Assembly (NCBI GenBank): GCA_017959625.1
Contig: JAGDAG010000090.1
Coordinates: 1 to 5,922, forward strand
Reading direction: 5' to 3'
Source of the DNA: Abditibacteriota bacterium
GTDB taxonomy: Bacteria; Armatimonadota; UBA5829
DNA length: 5,922 nucleotides
The notes under the pieces are model-generated. The model worked only from the letters and a program-made list of their open reading frames with translations, had not been told where the DNA came from and searched no databases. Shown here piece after piece: positions 5,701 to 5,922 of this stretch; position 1 is the first letter of the stretch; the number at the start of each line of letters is the position of its first letter. Made by a program: the position numbers and the translations under genes.

Positions 5701-5922
5701 TTCTTTCTGCAGGTTTTAAAAGGTTTCATGACTTCGCAGTAATGTGAAAGCTCACGGGATGCTTCTCCGGCCCTTTCTATCAACCCGGGAGACTCTGTTT
5801 TATCGGCGATATAGGCGTTGATCTCTTTGCAGATCTCCGAAAAACTTGTTCCGAAAACTTCATCGAATTTCTCAACGGCGGGCAGTTGTGTTGCGTCCGT
5901 TATTTTATTATCTTTCAAATTA
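2796..5922 (-). CDS. RecB/AddA-type helicase-nuclease, 5' end outside the window
   Basis: C-terminal part of an ATP-dependent DNA helicase with a fused nuclease, as in the beta subunit of exodeoxyribonuclease V, which unwinds and resects DNA ends for recombination repair. Residues are counted from the TTG at 5918, which is an ordinary Leu codon, not a start: the frame stays open to the edge. Superfamily 1 motifs in order: II DEFQDT (144-149), III LVGDPKQSIYSFQGA (168-182), IV SRRFSPEL (202-209), V MTVHSAKGL (532-540), VI YVAMTRAER (594-602). Motifs I and Ia (Walker A) are absent and should lie upstream; comparison with E. coli RecB suggests roughly 240 residues are missing. The C-terminal RecB-family nuclease has His816, Asp944 (GTAD), Asp957 and Lys959 (LDWKT), and Gln985/Tyr989 (QAAIY), matching E. 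coli H956, D1067, D1080, K1082. The D-to-D spacing of 13 is identical. An acidic linker (about 673-808) joins the halves. GDPKQSIY...GA resembles RecB more than AddA, but the recC/addB partner is not visible, so I give no symbol. Confidence 0.93.
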   Translation of the reverse strand, partial: NLKDNKITDATQLPAVEKFDEVFGTSFSEICKEINAYIADKTESPGLIERAGEASRELSHYCEVMKPFKTCRKNTADISAKIKQKLVKEAARTAYEEARRAREKDNVLSFGDMLQKTREALVKDGAGNAPLLQELRDKFKAGIIDEFQDTNPIQWSIIKTIFENKELILVGDPKQSIYSFQGANVKTYTGAVRAAEKKLLPVSRRFSPELCDALNWFFDKQTKPAEGGAENETGSGNQKPFFGEGIKFAPSGFVEQRDEEEREKRRLKEGYFALNVVTDQVISADKSAGQTSGAPAEKQEKNAKAKKRDFAGDMYPRFILNEIKRFEKAAPYEGWTHGDVMVLARKKKQLDRLTGLLRENGIPFTFYKKDGLYSSKEARSLFHALTAVSDPDGRNLGAMLVSDLFGCSLPEARAVLEGEAAESMEKMPVTPEMLNRLVNEWSRMLKNGKDLGAVAEKMIADLDIHAKSLRNGDSRRSANYRQAVARIRALCMDFPSPYLALKELQKRSEAAEKGEQDEDLMPLDTDEKAVRLMTVHSAKGLQNKIVFVLPDSDKNDNGKYYRIPGEDSSEYHIKPGEKDEEHKNLELAEEHRILYVAMTRAERMLYIPDSCKGMFEGAVIRQPGKEETSGFAYAEDTDYGDDSVTAYKPGVGSREFPLSDSVVSWNYVEEIRRFKNSKGEEQPADGPSGEPAETKSEEQPADGGPSGGQEETDRQGGDESDDKEDIKALELPDTHGRLTHIESFTVRRNRFGKQKEAAEGEPDGAPEDDPGASGEDIHTTGAGAGFHGGDDEDHDSEEGRAPEGRLPGGIYTGYMVHEAFDFLFRDLAKKAKAPKAAGAAEEEPLLERIYHADPQKLNDPGLVPEDSGLRRIFERYEKRLEKKGVDVREHVLAILRNTLHTPLPGLGTEIGSLSSETILTELPFFYLDVIDPEKGGGKYLEGTADMLFMRGGEYYILDWKTNLSKSGGYGPEELQDLMEEGKYRMQAAIYARFVNEWLRMAGQEKEVQGAFYVFVRPAEGGEDAAVYPIGKEALGKAIAEL
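3495..3902 (-). other. Acidic low-complexity linker in the RecB-like protein
   Basis: Residues about 673-808 lie between the end of the helicase part and the nuclease His816. They are dominated by Glu, Asp, Gly, Pro, Ser and Ala. Only a short ordered-looking island (about 726-752, including THIESFTVRRN, which resembles the conserved Ser-Tyr/Phe-Ser segment before RecB nuclease domains) interrupts them. A flexible tether exists at this place in E. coli RecB; here it appears longer and much more acidic. The boundaries are judged by eye. Confidence 0.65.
3802..3892. repeat. Two-copy in-frame direct repeat within the linker
   Basis: The 40 bases at 3802-3841 recur at 3856-3892 with one three-base (CCG) difference in length and one C/T substitution, starting 54 bases apart. 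Both encode the peptide EEQPADG(G)PSG (residues 679-687 and 696-706). The core GTCCGCCGGCTGCTCTTCGC is identical in both copies. The length difference is a whole codon, so the reading frame is kept. Confidence 0.85.

Noticed and set aside
4911..5747. Plus-strand 278-codon open frame opposite helicase motifs II-IV
   Set aside because: Same reason: antisense shadow with no motif or start signal, opposite conserved helicase sequence.
5916..5918. TTG as the start codon of the RecB-like gene
   Set aside because: The frame continues upstream to the edge, no ribosome binding site can be judged, and a start here would leave out Walker A. It reads as an internal Leu codon.

Overview
The window is bacterial chromosomal DNA of moderately high G+C. 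It holds two arginine-biosynthesis genes, one tRNA gene, one small unrecognised gene and most of a large RecB-type helicase-nuclease gene. Everything protein-coding lies on the minus strand; only the tRNA is on the plus strand. Two promoters match the bacterial sigma-70 consensus almost exactly, and the tRNA gene does not encode its 3' CCA. I cannot name the species or phylum from the sequence. Nothing in the window looks like a mobile element, phage, CRISPR array or toxin-antitoxin pair.

Layout, left to right. Positions 1-75 hold a strong, nearly symmetrical terminator that closes the arginine operon. Positions 76-1272 (minus) are argG, argininosuccinate synthase. Positions 1304-2278 (minus) are argF, ornithine carbamoyltransferase. 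Transcription runs argF then argG, with 31 bases between them that carry a small cUUCGg tetraloop hairpin just before the argG ribosome binding site. The two enzymes act in sequence: ornithine plus carbamoyl phosphate gives citrulline, then citrulline plus aspartate plus ATP gives argininosuccinate. argH is not in the window. Positions 2279-2353 are a compact divergent control region: a near-consensus promoter for the plus-strand tRNA-Gln(UUG) gene (2354-2425), overlapped by a possible argF promoter on the other strand. Positions 2444-2474 form a terminator shared by the tRNA and the converging small gene.

Positions 2467-2721 (minus) encode an 84-residue protein I do not recognise. It has a perfect TTGACA-N17-TATAAT promoter and a good ribosome binding site, so it is very probably a real, expressed gene. 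Positions 2796-5922 (minus) are the C-terminal 1,041 or so codons of a RecB/AddA-type superfamily 1 helicase with a C-terminal RecB-family nuclease domain. The frame runs off the right edge, and the N-terminal part with the Walker A motif lies outside the window. The protein has a long acidic, low-complexity linker between helicase and nuclease, containing a recent-looking in-frame duplication. It also has several unusual residues in otherwise well-kept helicase motifs.

Overall this is mostly housekeeping sequence. The points most worth a second look are the orphan 84-residue gene behind a consensus promoter, the atypical helicase motifs and expanded linker of the RecB-like protein, and the tightly packed regulatory DNA around tRNA-Gln and argF.
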